From: a virus
Virus record (IMG/VR): IMGVR_UViG_3300050020_000030
Coordinates: 24,640 to 88,639 of that record
Length of the DNA: 64,000 nt
Direction: 5' to 3' (one strand)
Shown piece after piece: positions 24,597 to 34,047 of the stretch. Position 1 is the first letter of the stretch. Every line of letters begins with the position of its first letter. A program made the position numbers and the translations under genes. Below the pieces are notes generated by a model, which did no database searches, was not told the origin of the DNA, and saw nothing but the letters and a program-made list of their open reading frames with translations.

Positions 24597-27500
24597 ATGC
24601 CAGAAAACCCATTTACAAATCTATTATATCCCGGAGCACCGACTCCCGGAGAAAGTTCTCAAGGTACCACGCAGGGGGCGGGGGGAACTTCGTCTGGAAA
24701 TCCCTTTACAAGTATGCTCTACGGGCGGGGTACTGGCGGTTCTGGGCAATCGTCCCCCGGCTCTCCGCTTTCCGGAATTAACCCGGAGTCTGGACACGAC
24801 GAGTCTGACCGCTTCACTCAAGAAGACCCTAACGACAACTGGCTCCAAAAAGGCTGGTCTGCTCTAAACAAGCCGTTGAGTGAAACTATTGGAACATGGG
24901 TGACAGGGAAACCTTTTGGGCAATACCGTTCTGGGGCGGGCGGTCTAGAACGCGGAGCGGAGAAAGTTCTCTCCGGGATTACCTCCCCTCTCAGCTTACT
25001 GACTCTCGCTGCATTCGCACCAGCGAGCATTGGGGAATCCGTCGCCGGAACTGCTATCAAAGAAGGGCTGATGAGCGAAGTTGCTCCTCTCCTTGGCGAA
25101 GGTATGGACGCGGCTAAGGCCGGGAGTACAGTAGAAACCTACGCCAAAGCTTTGGGCGCGGCTAAGAAAGCCCTAGTAGCAAATACCAATATTGACGAAG
25201 CAGTAACCGCTGCTGGCATGGACCCGGCTCACTATACCAAGATTGGAGAATTCCTCCGGTCTCAGGGTCTCAAAGAAGACGATATGCTGGCCGAAGGTAC
25301 TGTCCGGAGAGTGGCCGCGCAAGGACTTAAAAAGGCCGGGGTATCTGCTGCCGGTTCCGTGGCTATCGCTAAAGGCGCGGAAACTCTAGTTAACGCCGGA
25401 TTTGCCTACCAGCAGATTCAGAGCGCCGTGTACTCTTTCCCCCGATTTACAGACCTAATGGAGCATGGACAATATGACGAGGCCGGGGAGTACCTTGTTA
25501 CCGGTGGGGCGGGAGTTCTGTTTGGCGGACTAGGAGCAGCACACTCTCTTCACAGTTTGGATACTCTGGTTCCCGGACTAAACGAAAAAGGGGAACTCCA
25601 GTATACCGAAGCTAACCGAAGTATGATGAATTTAGTCAAGGGCCGGGATGAAGAAATGGGCACGGGAAATACCCGCGTAAATACCCAAGCTAGCAATCTG
25701 CACCGAGAAGCCTTTAAACTTGCCGGGATAGATATCCCCGAATCTTTACAGTACAAAGAGGTTCCTTCTGATTTTGCGGGGCAGGCTAAACAATTCTTTG
25801 AGTCCCTCGTAGGGTCGGTCGCCAAAGTCAAAAGTGATGTACTCCACAACTCCCCGGCCAACGATCCGCGCTTACAGGCGTTTAGAAAGAAGATCAACTT
25901 TTCCATACAAGCCGGAGGGGATAGGAATTCTCTATTCCAGCAGGGAGATGCACTCGCACACGCTATGGGTCCGGAGGCGGAAAACGCTTGGCACGCATTT
26001 ACAAAAGACTATGTTAAGCCCGAAAGAACTGTAGAAAACATCATTGCTCGGCAAACAGAGGACTTACAACTAGTCAAGAAACAGGTAGCCACCGGGCAAG
26101 AGAACATCAAGTCTCTTTCAGACTCTGTGGCCCGGAAGACTCTAGATCGGGATAGGGCGAAAAGCCCGGAAGCGAAGGCAGAACACCAAAAAGTTTTGGA
26201 CGAGTTTCAAGACCAACTTTCGCAAGCTAGAGACACCCAAGAAGCCGCTCAGCAGAAGTTTGAAAGTCTCCGGAAGTGGGAAGGAAATCCTGATGAGGCT
26301 CTTAAGGCCCATCACCAAGACCTAGTACACCAGTTCTACGAAGCAAGGGAGCACCAGCCTTCTACCGAACCTTCTCCGGAAAATGGAACTGCCCTAGACG
26401 AGTTTAACCGCCGCGCTAATCTGATGGGTCGCGTAGGACGAGATGCCCAGATTATTCAGGAAGCCCACCCCGAATGGTTCAAAAATCAAGAACCTGTCGT
26501 TTCTTACCCAGAAAAAGGAACTGAAGGTAAAGTACCAACCTCCGAAGAGCAGACGGCGGAAGTAAGGCCAGAAGCTAAGTTACAGACTGTCCTCCCCGAA
26601 GACCTCGAAGGCTTTCAAGGAAGCAAGAACGCTACGTGGGAACAAGGCCCCCGCCATCCCGATCTTCCTGATGACCTCGAAGAACGCGTGGAAAAAGCCA
26701 AACCCAAGTTTCAAGAGATGGCTAGGAAAACTCCGAAGGAGTACCAGCACCGCCTAGATATCCTCAAGGGGTACGCTGATGCTGCGCGTGGACTCTCCCC
26801 GGAAGAACAGGCTTTCGCAGACAAGATCAAGGAAATGGATTTTGAAACCTGGGCTGCTGGAAGCAATAATAACCTCCTCAAAGGCTTCATAGAGAACCAT
26901 CTTTACCGCGACTGGAGTAAGGACTCCGGGGTAGGAAATGAACTCCTCGCACAGTCCCGTGCAGGAAACTTTGCTACTAATGTTATTCAGGCCCGCCATC
27001 GTACATTCCAAACCCCGCTAGAGGGTTTTCTCAAAACCAAGAGGATGACGAACTACGACCCAGTTGAGATGGTTCGCAAGAACGCAAACTGGATTGTAGA
27101 TGCTGCGGCGAATAGAAAAGTTGTCCATTCCCTCTTGAAGTCCGGACTCACCAACTCTAGGGGTATGCCCCTGTTTTTACTGAAGGGTTCCGGTAATGTG
27201 GCAGAGGGTGTGGATGGAAAACCGTCCGCTGCTATGGTTAACCCCGACAAGGTAATGCCTACGGATATTACTCCAGAACAAAAAGCCCGCATGTACGCCA
27301 ACGGGCAATGGGAGGCTTTACTCGCCACTAGGGAAGTTATAGATCGTACACCTTATGTATCTCTAGATAACATACCAGAGTGGATCAATTCTGTCAAGAA
27401 GAAAATCGCAAAGCTAGAACAAACTAATCCTCTCCTCGGAAATGGGATGACGGAAGCAGCCCGCCATAAAGCTAGCTGGGAAGAGATAGGAACTTTTGTC

Positions 27501-29828
27501 AAGGATAGAGCGGCTCGGTCTGCCCAGTATATCCGCGCCACTCTGAAAGCAGCGAAAGCTGATGGCGGTCGAACTTCTACGGACGTTCCTTCCGATATCG
27601 CAGTAACTCCCTACATAACCAAGATACTCCACTCGGGGGGAGTCCTGTCCGATAGAGATATTCTTCGGGCGAGTCAGCACGCAGATAAACTTGAAACTCA
27701 GGCAGAAGGCGCAAGTAGTTCTGCTCACTGGAGGAATCCTAAAGAAGGAGTTATCCGTGCTCCGGAAGTCGGGGAACTCCTGCGTATGAACAAAAAATTC
27801 ATCCCCCCCGAACTCCAGAAGTACCTGGATGAACAACACGACAAATTTGCCTACGATAAAGACGGTAAGCCTATTCGTACCGCCGATGGTAACTGGGATA
27901 CCAAGGGTTTAACCAAAGCTATGCAGGCCGTCGAGCACGCCGCGAATAGCGGGGAGTACCCTCAACTACAGCTAGACCTCAAGGACTTAAGTGAAATTCA
28001 TGAGAAATACTCCTCAGTAAATCCAATCTCCCAAGCGAATGCTCGACCCGAGGCGGAAAAACTTCTTTCGGATATAAACTCTCGCCAGCCCGGAAAATTT
28101 CAGTTCGCCCCCAAGCCCGGAGACTATCAGGAGATCGACCACCCTGCATTCCAAAACTGGAACTTCATGACCTCTACCCCAGACGGTACCTCAGTACTAG
28201 CTAAAACAGGGGTAATGGTAGACAAGAGTATCCATAATTATATTGTAAACAGACTGGGGTTAGAAACCTCGGCTCTCCGGAAAACGGAAGGGATCGGTAA
28301 GCTAACTGCTCCTATCCTCAAGGGCGGGGCTGAAGCTAAATCCCTGCTGTTGAGCGGCTCACCTTTCCACGTCATCCAGGAAATGATTCGCGGACTTATG
28401 CTGGGGATTAACCCCCTGATCCGTCCTAATCCGGTAGCTGATCTTACTGCAAAGTTCAATACAGTACGGGGGGAAAAAGCCCTCTATCAGCTTGGAGTTA
28501 GAAACGGTCTAACTATCGGAGGTTCCCACGAAGGCTCGCTATTTTCTGAGGGACTGGCTTCACCCTCAAAGCTCGTAGCTAAGATTCCGGTCTGGGGTCC
28601 GATCTCGGATGAAATCCATTCGATGTTATTTGATCGATACATTCCTGCACTTAAAGCTTCTGCTTTCAAGAAGATGTTCGATAAGTACGCTACGGCTCAC
28701 CCAGACTGGGAAGACGACGCCGTAGCAGAGCACGCGGCTAAACACGTCAACAACGCTTTCGGTGGGCAGAACTGGAAGGAGATGGGCCGGTCAGCTACCA
28801 CACAAGACTGGTTCAATCTTGTATCTCTCGCACCTGACTGGCTGGAATCTGAAATGAGATTCGCGGCTAGCACAATGAACAATGCAGGACTAGGTGCCGG
28901 TAAGTACAGAGAAGAAGAAGGCAAGAACTTCTCCCGCCAGCAGGTAGCTGTTATGGCGGCGGGAACCTACATGATGGCCCGCGTCCTGAATGGTCTGTAC
29001 TCCGGAGACCCTCATTTTGAAACACCGTTCGGGCTAGCCACTAAGGATAAGGACGGAAAAACGATAGAGTTCGGAGTAAGGACTTTACCGGGGGATATCC
29101 TGCACATGGCGAGCGATCCTAAAGGATTCCTCACCGGACGCGAAAGTCCCTTTGTCCGCACTGCCCAAGAACTTGTTACCGGACGAAACCAGTTCGGTCA
29201 GAAGCTCACGGACGGTGAAAAGTTTGCTGATGTGGTTTCCCAGTTCTCGCCAATCGGTTTCCAGAATGTAATGAAAACTGTCACAGGCACAACCACAGGA
29301 ACCGACGTTGGTACCCCCGCTCAGATAGCAAAATCCTCCGGCGCAACCGCCTCGGTCTACAGGTCTCCTGCGCAAAAGTTGGCCGCTAACCTAGCCGCCG
29401 AGAGAAGCGAGGAAGGCGCAATGTCTCCACAAAAGGTAGCAAAGCATCGTGTCATTCTTAAGCTTGAGGAGGATATCAAGGCGGGCAGGCTCACCGGGCA
29501 AGGTCTTCAGGACATGGCGGATAGCGGACAGTTAGATCAAGACTCGGTAAAGAACATCCTCAAGGTCGTAAAGGAGACCGCAGGACTGGACCCAGAAAAC
29601 ACTCGACTATACTCCCGCGTTTCTAGACTCGATGCTCAAGGGGCTATGGATGTGCTTAAGGACGCTAACTCTTCTGAACGGCAGATTCTCCTACCCCTGG
29701 TGGAGAAAAAAGTGAAGGCTTATTTGAAAAAGAGTAGAACCGGGTCGGTTCCAACAGAAAGAATGTCAGACCCTACTTTTCTTGAGGCTCGGAAAATGTT
29801 CCCACAAACAGTTGAAGCCCCTGATTAA
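24597..29828 (+). CDS. Giant internal virion / ejection protein (gp16-like position)
   Basis: 1743 aa. Gly/Ser/Pro-rich first 60 residues, hydrophobic Ala/Gly helices at about 125-155 (SPLSLLTLAAFAPASIGESV) and 315-340 (YLVTGGAGVLFGGLGAAHSL), a heptad-rich region at about 485-560, and a long helical remainder. T7 gp16 (1318 aa) occupies the same last place in the operon and carries a transglycosylase domain at its N-terminus; I do not see that domain here. ATG 24597 follows AGGAAAA. Terminator-like hairpin 62 bases after the stop. Confidence 0.6.
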   Translation: MPENPFTNLLYPGAPTPGESSQGTTQGAGGTSSGNPFTSMLYGRGTGGSGQSSPGSPLSGINPESGHDESDRFTQEDPNDNWLQKGWSALNKPLSETIGTWVTGKPFGQYRSGAGGLERGAEKVLSGITSPLSLLTLAAFAPASIGESVAGTAIKEGLMSEVAPLLGEGMDAAKAGSTVETYAKALGAAKKALVANTNIDEAVTAAGMDPAHYTKIGEFLRSQGLKEDDMLAEGTVRRVAAQGLKKAGVSAAGSVAIAKGAETLVNAGFAYQQIQSAVYSFPRFTDLMEHGQYDEAGEYLVTGGAGVLFGGLGAAHSLHSLDTLVPGLNEKGELQYTEANRSMMNLVKGRDEEMGTGNTRVNTQASNLHREAFKLAGIDIPESLQYKEVPSDFAGQAKQFFESLVGSVAKVKSDVLHNSPANDPRLQAFRKKINFSIQAGGDRNSLFQQGDALAHAMGPEAENAWHAFTKDYVKPERTVENIIARQTEDLQLVKKQVATGQENIKSLSDSVARKTLDRDRAKSPEAKAEHQKVLDEFQDQLSQARDTQEAAQQKFESLRKWEGNPDEALKAHHQDLVHQFYEAREHQPSTEPSPENGTALDEFNRRANLMGRVGRDAQIIQEAHPEWFKNQEPVVSYPEKGTEGKVPTSEEQTAEVRPEAKLQTVLPEDLEGFQGSKNATWEQGPRHPDLPDDLEERVEKAKPKFQEMARKTPKEYQHRLDILKGYADAARGLSPEEQAFADKIKEMDFETWAAGSNNNLLKGFIENHLYRDWSKDSGVGNELLAQSRAGNFATNVIQARHRTFQTPLEGFLKTKRMTNYDPVEMVRKNANWIVDAAANRKVVHSLLKSGLTNSRGMPLFLLKGSGNVAEGVDGKPSAAMVNPDKVMPTDITPEQKARMYANGQWEALLATREVIDRTPYVSLDNIPEWINSVKKKIAKLEQTNPLLGNGMTEAARHKASWEEIGTFVKDRAARSAQYIRATLKAAKADGGRTSTDVPSDIAVTPYITKILHSGGVLSDRDILRASQHADKLETQAEGASSSAHWRNPKEGVIRAPEVGELLRMNKKFIPPELQKYLDEQHDKFAYDKDGKPIRTADGNWDTKGLTKAMQAVEHAANSGEYPQLQLDLKDLSEIHEKYSSVNPISQANARPEAEKLLSDINSRQPGKFQFAPKPGDYQEIDHPAFQNWNFMTSTPDGTSVLAKTGVMVDKSIHNYIVNRLGLETSALRKTEGIGKLTAPILKGGAEAKSLLLSGSPFHVIQEMIRGLMLGINPLIRPNPVADLTAKFNTVRGEKALYQLGVRNGLTIGGSHEGSLFSEGLASPSKLVAKIPVWGPISDEIHSMLFDRYIPALKASAFKKMFDKYATAHPDWEDDAVAEHAAKHVNNAFGGQNWKEMGRSATTQDWFNLVSLAPDWLESEMRFAASTMNNAGLGAGKYREEEGKNFSRQQVAVMAAGTYMMARVLNGLYSGDPHFETPFGLATKDKDGKTIEFGVRTLPGDILHMASDPKGFLTGRESPFVRTAQELVTGRNQFGQKLTDGEKFADVVSQFSPIGFQNVMKTVTGTTTGTDVGTPAQIAKSSGATASVYRSPAQKLAANLAAERSEEGAMSPQKVAKHRVILKLEEDIKAGRLTGQGLQDMADSGQLDQDSVKNILKVVKETAGLDPENTRLYSRVSRLDAQGAMDVLKDANSSERQILLPLVEKKVKAYLKKSRTGSVPTERMSDPTFLEARKMFPQTVEAPD

Positions 29829-29889
29829 GGAGGCTTCATACTTATTAGATGTAACAGAACTCAAAAGGATTCAAAAAGTTTTCAAAATA

Positions 29890-29916
29890 AAAGCCCACCC
29901 CTAAAAGGTGGGCTTT
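29890..29916 (+). terminator. Intrinsic terminator of the virion operon
   Basis: AAAGCCCACC (29890-29899) pairs with GGTGGGCTTT (29907-29916), followed by TTGTTCT; A-rich on the left side, so it can also act on the opposite strand. Confidence 0.85.
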
Positions 29917-30126
29917 GTTCTGGTCTCGCTCTCGGTGGTCTGGGAAAGTTAAGAATTCTTTCGGCCAAAACTCAAGGGTACTCCGCTTTCTTTCTGGTAT
30001 CAATATAGATTATTCTACTGTGCCTTGCGGGTGAGTGCATGTTTTTCTCCTATACCCTATTAGATGTAGGTTAGGAGAAAAGGTATACTTGCAGTTCAAA
30101 AAATGAGTAATAAAAGTAGTAGTAAA
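29917..30126. other. Convergent intergenic stretch with inverted repeat
   Basis: No credible gene in about 210 bases between the two terminators. It holds a 10-bp inverted repeat, TTTTCTCCTA (30043-30052) with TAGGAGAAAA (30072-30081), and two copies of ATTAGATGTA (29845-29854 and 30059-30068). Role unknown. Confidence 0.5.
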
Positions 30127-30146
30127 AAGCCCCCTTTCGGGGGCTT
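30127..30146 (-). terminator. Intrinsic terminator of the minus-strand operon
   Basis: AAGCCCCC (30127-30134), loop TTTC, GGGGGCTT (30139-30146). Read on the minus strand the hairpin begins at the stop codon of the last gene and ends in a T-run (TTTTTACT). The plus-strand side also ends near TTTTT, so it is bidirectional. Confidence 0.85.
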
Positions 30147-30474
30147 AGTTTTTGTCTACGTGTTTTCTTAGTTGGTCCCAAACATCTTGCGATACCATTA
30201 GAGTCCTTGGCGGGAGCCAGTCGTGTACCCGAATTGTCCACCCTTCAAAGCCTCCTTCAGCCACTACGTCTGAATACTCTTTTTTCCTTCTTTCATACTC
30301 TTCTTCCCAGAACTGGGTATTAGCTTCTCCGGGAGTATCTGCTCTAGGGCCGGTGAGCAGACACCTAGAACACACACTGTAGTAGTCTTTTTTCTTAGTT
30401 GGATTCCACAAAGGGGTAACGGTTTCAACATTCTCTACAAGGTAATCAGCCCCGCAAGTATGAAAACATCTCAT
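30145..30474 (-). CDS. Hypothetical zinc-ribbon-like protein
   Basis: 109 aa from ATG 30474 (GGAGG nine bases upstream; one-base TAATG overlap). Four cysteines and a histidine (CFHTCGADYL .. CSRCLLTG) could form one zinc site; the rest is charged and helical with a Trp-rich end. Last gene of the minus arm. Not recognised. Confidence 0.6.
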   Translation of the reverse strand: MRCFHTCGADYLVENVETVTPLWNPTKKKDYYSVCSRCLLTGPRADTPGEANTQFWEEEYERRKKEYSDVVAEGGFEGWTIRVHDWLPPRTLMVSQDVWDQLRKHVDKN

Positions 30475-30671
30475 TATAGTCCTCCTACATCCCACCTACG
30501 GTTAATCTCGTGGTTGTCTTGCGTGCCGTAAATTTCTGAGACCACCCACACCCTATCGTCGCCTTTGAGAGAAATCCTCATGGCGACTTTTAGTTTGTAT
30601 TCGTCACTGGGTAGCCAACAAGTCATTTCGGTTCCCGGCTCACTGAATAGTTTTACTTGGGTGATTTTCAT
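30474..30671 (-). CDS. Hypothetical small protein
   Basis: 65 aa, mostly beta by pattern (KITQVKLF.., KLKVAMRISLKGDDRVWVVSEIYG). Overlaps the RNR gene by four bases (ATGA) and the following gene by one, so it is translationally coupled. No family known to me. Confidence 0.55.
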   Translation of the reverse strand: MKITQVKLFSEPGTEMTCWLPSDEYKLKVAMRISLKGDDRVWVVSEIYGTQDNHEINRRWDVGGL

Positions 30672-33487
30672 CGTAGTGGGCAGGCCCCTCCTTCACATTC
30701 CATCCCGTCAATCAAACCACCTTCTCCCACGTCTTCGAAGTCAATAGGCTTGATTTTCTTGGATAGCTTCTCGTACTGTTCCCTCGTGATTGCTTCCTTC
30801 GGTGCCTGAACAAATCCGTGATCGCTGGCGCAAAGAAAGCTAATAGACTTGATGTACTGAAGATTCTCCGCGAGCCAAATCTTCAGCTTAGGGATATCTT
30901 CCCGCTTGTAATACACGGTAACAGATACGGCTTGATCCGACCAATGCTTCTGAGCGAACTTCAGAACATCAAGCTGCTTCCATGTATCCCAGTCTTCGTC
31001 TGCTACGGGGAACCCGTCCGGAGCCTTCTGATAGAAGTCTACAACCATCGTATTCGGGTTAACCTCCCCAAAGTTGTTCTGAGGCTCCATGTAGTGCCCC
31101 GCTGCCCGGAGTTTAGGAATCAGGGGGTCACTTGAGCCGAACCTAACTCTCTGGATCATGTACCGGCTATATGCTGCGTGTATCCCCTCGTACCCCATAC
31201 AGTCAAGAACCTTGCTCATAGTTCCGCTTGGCTTGACCAACGTAGTTCTCTTACTGAGTGGAATTCCTAGTTCCGCGCTATACTTTCGGTCCTCGTCCTG
31301 AACTGCCTCGTAAACCCTGTCTAGTGTACTTGCATTAAAAAGAGGCGAAGCCAGACACCCGGTAATGCCGATACCCGTCCTGCGGTTCCTCTTAATAACC
31401 TCATCGGACAGCTTGTGGTGGTACTTCTCCATAGTAACCCGCTTGGTGTACCTCTGCATTAGGCGGGCGATTTTTTCAAACTCTTCTTCTGAGTCTACAT
31501 TCGGGAGAGGGATTTCCGCCAGATTACAGCTTTCCCCATTCTCTAGTTGCGATTCAACACACTGCCCAGTAACTACCCCCTCGAAGCATCCTGTGCCATT
31601 TTTGGGGTCTGTAAAACAGTAGACCTTCTCGGCAAACCCGGAGTCTTCTACAGATACTACAGTTACAAATCTTCCTGCATTTCTTTGGGGAGAGAACCCT
31701 TCCAGAGGTAGCCTCTCACAGTGTAGTCCGATGCTTACTAATTCCTGCATTTCCTGAGAGCCAACTAGTAGTCTCCAAGAGTCTTGACAGTCAAAAAGCC
31801 TAGTTCCTCCCCGTCCATTGGGCATCAGCCTCTTCCCCGCGAGATTAGCTAGAGTAACCTTTGTATTTACTCCCAGAGTTGTTAACATCTTTTGGGTGTC
31901 AAGAAGAAAAGTTTTATCGACAGAGCATACTTGGGTACCCCCCTCTTTTAGAAGAGTTCCGTCTCCATCCAACAAACCCGCAAACCAGTTCAGTCGAGAA
32001 TCTACGTCCCAAACAGTATCTGGGACAAAGGACTTCTTTAGCTTCTGGTAGGTGGGTATTACCGTGGCTCTTTCTTGAGATTCTTTATATTCTTTTGCCT
32101 CTGCCTGAAGACGGGAAATGCACATAAACTTCGGTCTGTACACATAGAAGTACTTGTAGTCATCCATCCCCTCTGCCGAGAGAAAACCCTGTGTATACGC
32201 AAAATCATAGTTATACTTTCCGGGAACTATGGGCATATCAAACTTAGCTAAAGGAGTTCCTATCGCCAAATCTTTTGCTTTAACTTTTTTTGTCGCCCCG
32301 GTATACCCAATAGCAGTTACGAATTCATGGTAGAGGGTGCATGTAAGACTTTGACCAGAAGAAAGGATAACTTTTACGAGAGGCTGGTTTCCCCCTGTAA
32401 TCCCCGGACGTACTTTGGAGAATTCAATGCCATTCCAAACTTCTACTTCCTGTCCGATAAGAGAGTCAATTCTCCGGTACCCCTCTGAGGTAAGAATCTC
32501 CGTGTATCCCGGAACGCAAGGATTAAACCCAATCGCCGCGTCGGGTTTCAGTTCTCCCATACGCCCGTACTTCTGGGCGTTCTTGATGTTGATAATCCCA
32601 AAAGGCTCTCCCTGCTCATAGGTCTTCCAGAACAAGGGATGTAGGTCCTCTATGTCCTCACACACGATACTGTAGTTTGCATTGCTCCTGTGGGGAGGAA
32701 TCTGCCCAAGGTCCCACCTCTTAGCCTTCAGATACTCCTTGTCCCAGCAGTCCCCTTGGATTAGAATCGCGCTTCTGCGAACATTGCCGCTTACTACTAG
32801 TTGACCTGTTGCTGTAAGGATATCCGCCGCGTCTATCGGTCTCATATTCTTCCCTTCTCGGGAGACGAAGATAGCACATAGGTTTTTAACAAATTCAATT
32901 AGGGGAAGAGGCCCAGAGGCCGTCCCGCCAAACCCAATAATAGCTTCGTCCCTCCCCCGCAGACAGATAGTGGAGTAACTGAAACTCTTGCCCGTAACAA
33001 AGAAACTTTCAAGAATCCTGTGGAAAAATTCTCCCCACCCTTCTCTACTATCCGGAATAATAAAGTCTGCGTCCTTGGTGGGCTTGTGGATAATCACAAT
33101 ACCCTTCTTCACCTTCGGGAGTTTACTGGTGTATTTATGTTCCACACTCATCCCGACCCCTCCCCCCAGCATGAGGAGGTCGAGAGCGATTACAAAGTTG
33201 TACCAGTCTGCCGCTGTCAGGAACCAGCAGTTACAGCACGCGGCTCCGCCCACCTTCTGGTGGCTAGGTGCCCCCGAGAACCAATACCCCCGTCCTGCGG
33301 GACCCCCTTTTCGTTCCTGCCCAATCCTGATAAGCTCTTTGATCTCACTTTCCGGTACGTTCTTTCCTTTAACATTTCCCATTACGGAACGCTCTACGGT
33401 CTGATCCCAGTTCTCTAGGACTCCGGAGTCCTTGCGGGCGTAAGTTCGGCGGTAGACCACACGAGCCAAATTGCTCCAATCTTTCAA
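30668..33487 (-). CDS. Class II (cobalamin-dependent) ribonucleotide reductase with intein
   Basis: 939 aa precursor, about 620 aa after splicing. The reductase reads RTYARKDSGVLENWDQTVER at the start, a GGGVG loop near 108, NVRRSAILI near 235, the radical-site block N-P-C-V-E, ESCNL, and KPSGT near 753; the end CEGGACPLR carries the C-terminal redox cysteine pair of monomeric cobalamin-type enzymes. It makes dNTPs for phage DNA. The TTG start (33487) has AAGGAG upstream. An intein (residues 324-642) is inserted directly before the thiyl-radical cysteine, so activity depends on splicing. Confidence 0.9.
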   Translation of the reverse strand: MKDWSNLARVVYRRTYARKDSGVLENWDQTVERSVMGNVKGKNVPESEIKELIRIGQERKGGPAGRGYWFSGAPSHQKVGGAACCNCWFLTAADWYNFVIALDLLMLGGGVGMSVEHKYTSKLPKVKKGIVIIHKPTKDADFIIPDSREGWGEFFHRILESFFVTGKSFSYSTICLRGRDEAIIGFGGTASGPLPLIEFVKNLCAIFVSREGKNMRPIDAADILTATGQLVVSGNVRRSAILIQGDCWDKEYLKAKRWDLGQIPPHRSNANYSIVCEDIEDLHPLFWKTYEQGEPFGIINIKNAQKYGRMGELKPDAAIGFNPCVPGYTEILTSEGYRRIDSLIGQEVEVWNGIEFSKVRPGITGGNQPLVKVILSSGQSLTCTLYHEFVTAIGYTGATKKVKAKDLAIGTPLAKFDMPIVPGKYNYDFAYTQGFLSAEGMDDYKYFYVYRPKFMCISRLQAEAKEYKESQERATVIPTYQKLKKSFVPDTVWDVDSRLNWFAGLLDGDGTLLKEGGTQVCSVDKTFLLDTQKMLTTLGVNTKVTLANLAGKRLMPNGRGGTRLFDCQDSWRLLVGSQEMQELVSIGLHCERLPLEGFSPQRNAGRFVTVVSVEDSGFAEKVYCFTDPKNGTGCFEGVVTGQCVESQLENGESCNLAEIPLPNVDSEEEFEKIARLMQRYTKRVTMEKYHHKLSDEVIKRNRRTGIGITGCLASPLFNASTLDRVYEAVQDEDRKYSAELGIPLSKRTTLVKPSGTMSKVLDCMGYEGIHAAYSRYMIQRVRFGSSDPLIPKLRAAGHYMEPQNNFGEVNPNTMVVDFYQKAPDGFPVADEDWDTWKQLDVLKFAQKHWSDQAVSVTVYYKREDIPKLKIWLAENLQYIKSISFLCASDHGFVQAPKEAITREQYEKLSKKIKPIDFEDVGEGGLIDGMECEGGACPLR
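31562..32518 (-). mobile_element. Intein with LAGLIDADG endonuclease in the RNR
   Basis: 319 residues. Starts CVPGYTEILTSEGYRRIDSL (block A of Hint domains), has an LTCTLYHEF block B, two LAGLIDADG-type helices (GFLSAEGM and GLLDGDGT) and ends FEGVVTGQ before the extein Cys. The final residue is Gln rather than Asn, and the usual penultimate His is absent (TGQ). Gln-ending inteins are known, but rarer. The C+1 residue is the catalytic Cys of the reductase. Confidence 0.88.
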
Positions 33488-33488
33488 T

Positions 33489-33848
33489 TTACTTAATCTC
33501 CTTGATACTTATATTTCGTCGGGCGGCTACCATCGCTATGGCGGTGGACTCAATTGCACACTCTACGTGTGGGTTAAATTTTCCGGTATGCGGAGTACAG
33601 TAAAAGAATCGTAAATGAAGTAGCTCGTGAACTACCGTGACTTCCAGATCATGAACAGCCGTATGAGTTTCGTCCATGAACTCCGGGTCCAAGACTTCCA
33701 TCAAGACTGTATTCTGCATAGGCTTAATAGTAGAGCACCCATAGCTAGCGGGGTCTTGTGTTATTACCGGGGTGATAGCCCAATCTGTTAATCGGAGAGC
33801 TTTCTGCCAGTAATGGGTGTGTGCTTTTACTTCCGAGATCAGGCTAAT
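33489..33848 (-). CDS. Putative zinc metallopeptidase (HELLH); probable ATT start
   Basis: 119 aa. HELLH with a downstream ECAIES helix is a gluzincin-type zinc site: two His and a Glu from the first motif, a third ligand from the second. The conserved lead-in (HYWQKALRLTDWAITPVIT.., YGCSTIKPMQNTVLMEVLDP) continues far upstream of the first ATG (33719), so that start would truncate the fold. The only ribosome site, GGAGG at 33859-33855, is six bases before ATT 33848, which overlaps the upstream TAG. Similar phage proteins are common but of unknown role. Confidence 0.7.
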   Translation of the reverse strand: MSLISEVKAHTHYWQKALRLTDWAITPVITQDPASYGCSTIKPMQNTVLMEVLDPEFMDETHTAVHDLEVTVVHELLHLRFFYCTPHTGKFNPHVECAIESTAIAMVAARRNISIKEIK

Positions 33849-34047
33849 TTTGGGCCTCCGCTCTTCGATTCCAGCCTGTAGACACTTTTAGGGGGTCCCA
33901 GTGGCCCATCTCGGCAGGGCACTCAGTACAGCGTATTGAGTAAATAAAGGAGCCACCTATTCCTTCTTGGGAGGTGAGGTCTGTGGTATTCCATATTTTA
34001 CTACTTCCACAAAAAGGGCAAGGTTTAATACCCGGTGTATATGCCAT
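33844..34047 (-). CDS. Lar-like zinc-ribbon protein
   Basis: 67 aa. KPCPFCGSSKIW, then RCTECPAEMGHW and GWNRRA, is the pattern of the restriction-alleviation (Lar) family of small phage/prophage zinc ribbons, which can modulate host type I restriction. The family name is by motif only; many members have no tested role. Shares a base with the kinase stop. Confidence 0.65.
   Translation of the reverse strand: MAYTPGIKPCPFCGSSKIWNTTDLTSQEGIGGSFIYSIRCTECPAEMGHWDPLKVSTGWNRRAEAQN

Noticed and set aside
29917-30126. Possible small RNA or att site in the convergence zone
   Set aside because: Inverted repeat and short repeats are present but no promoter, no recombinase core and no match to a tRNA.
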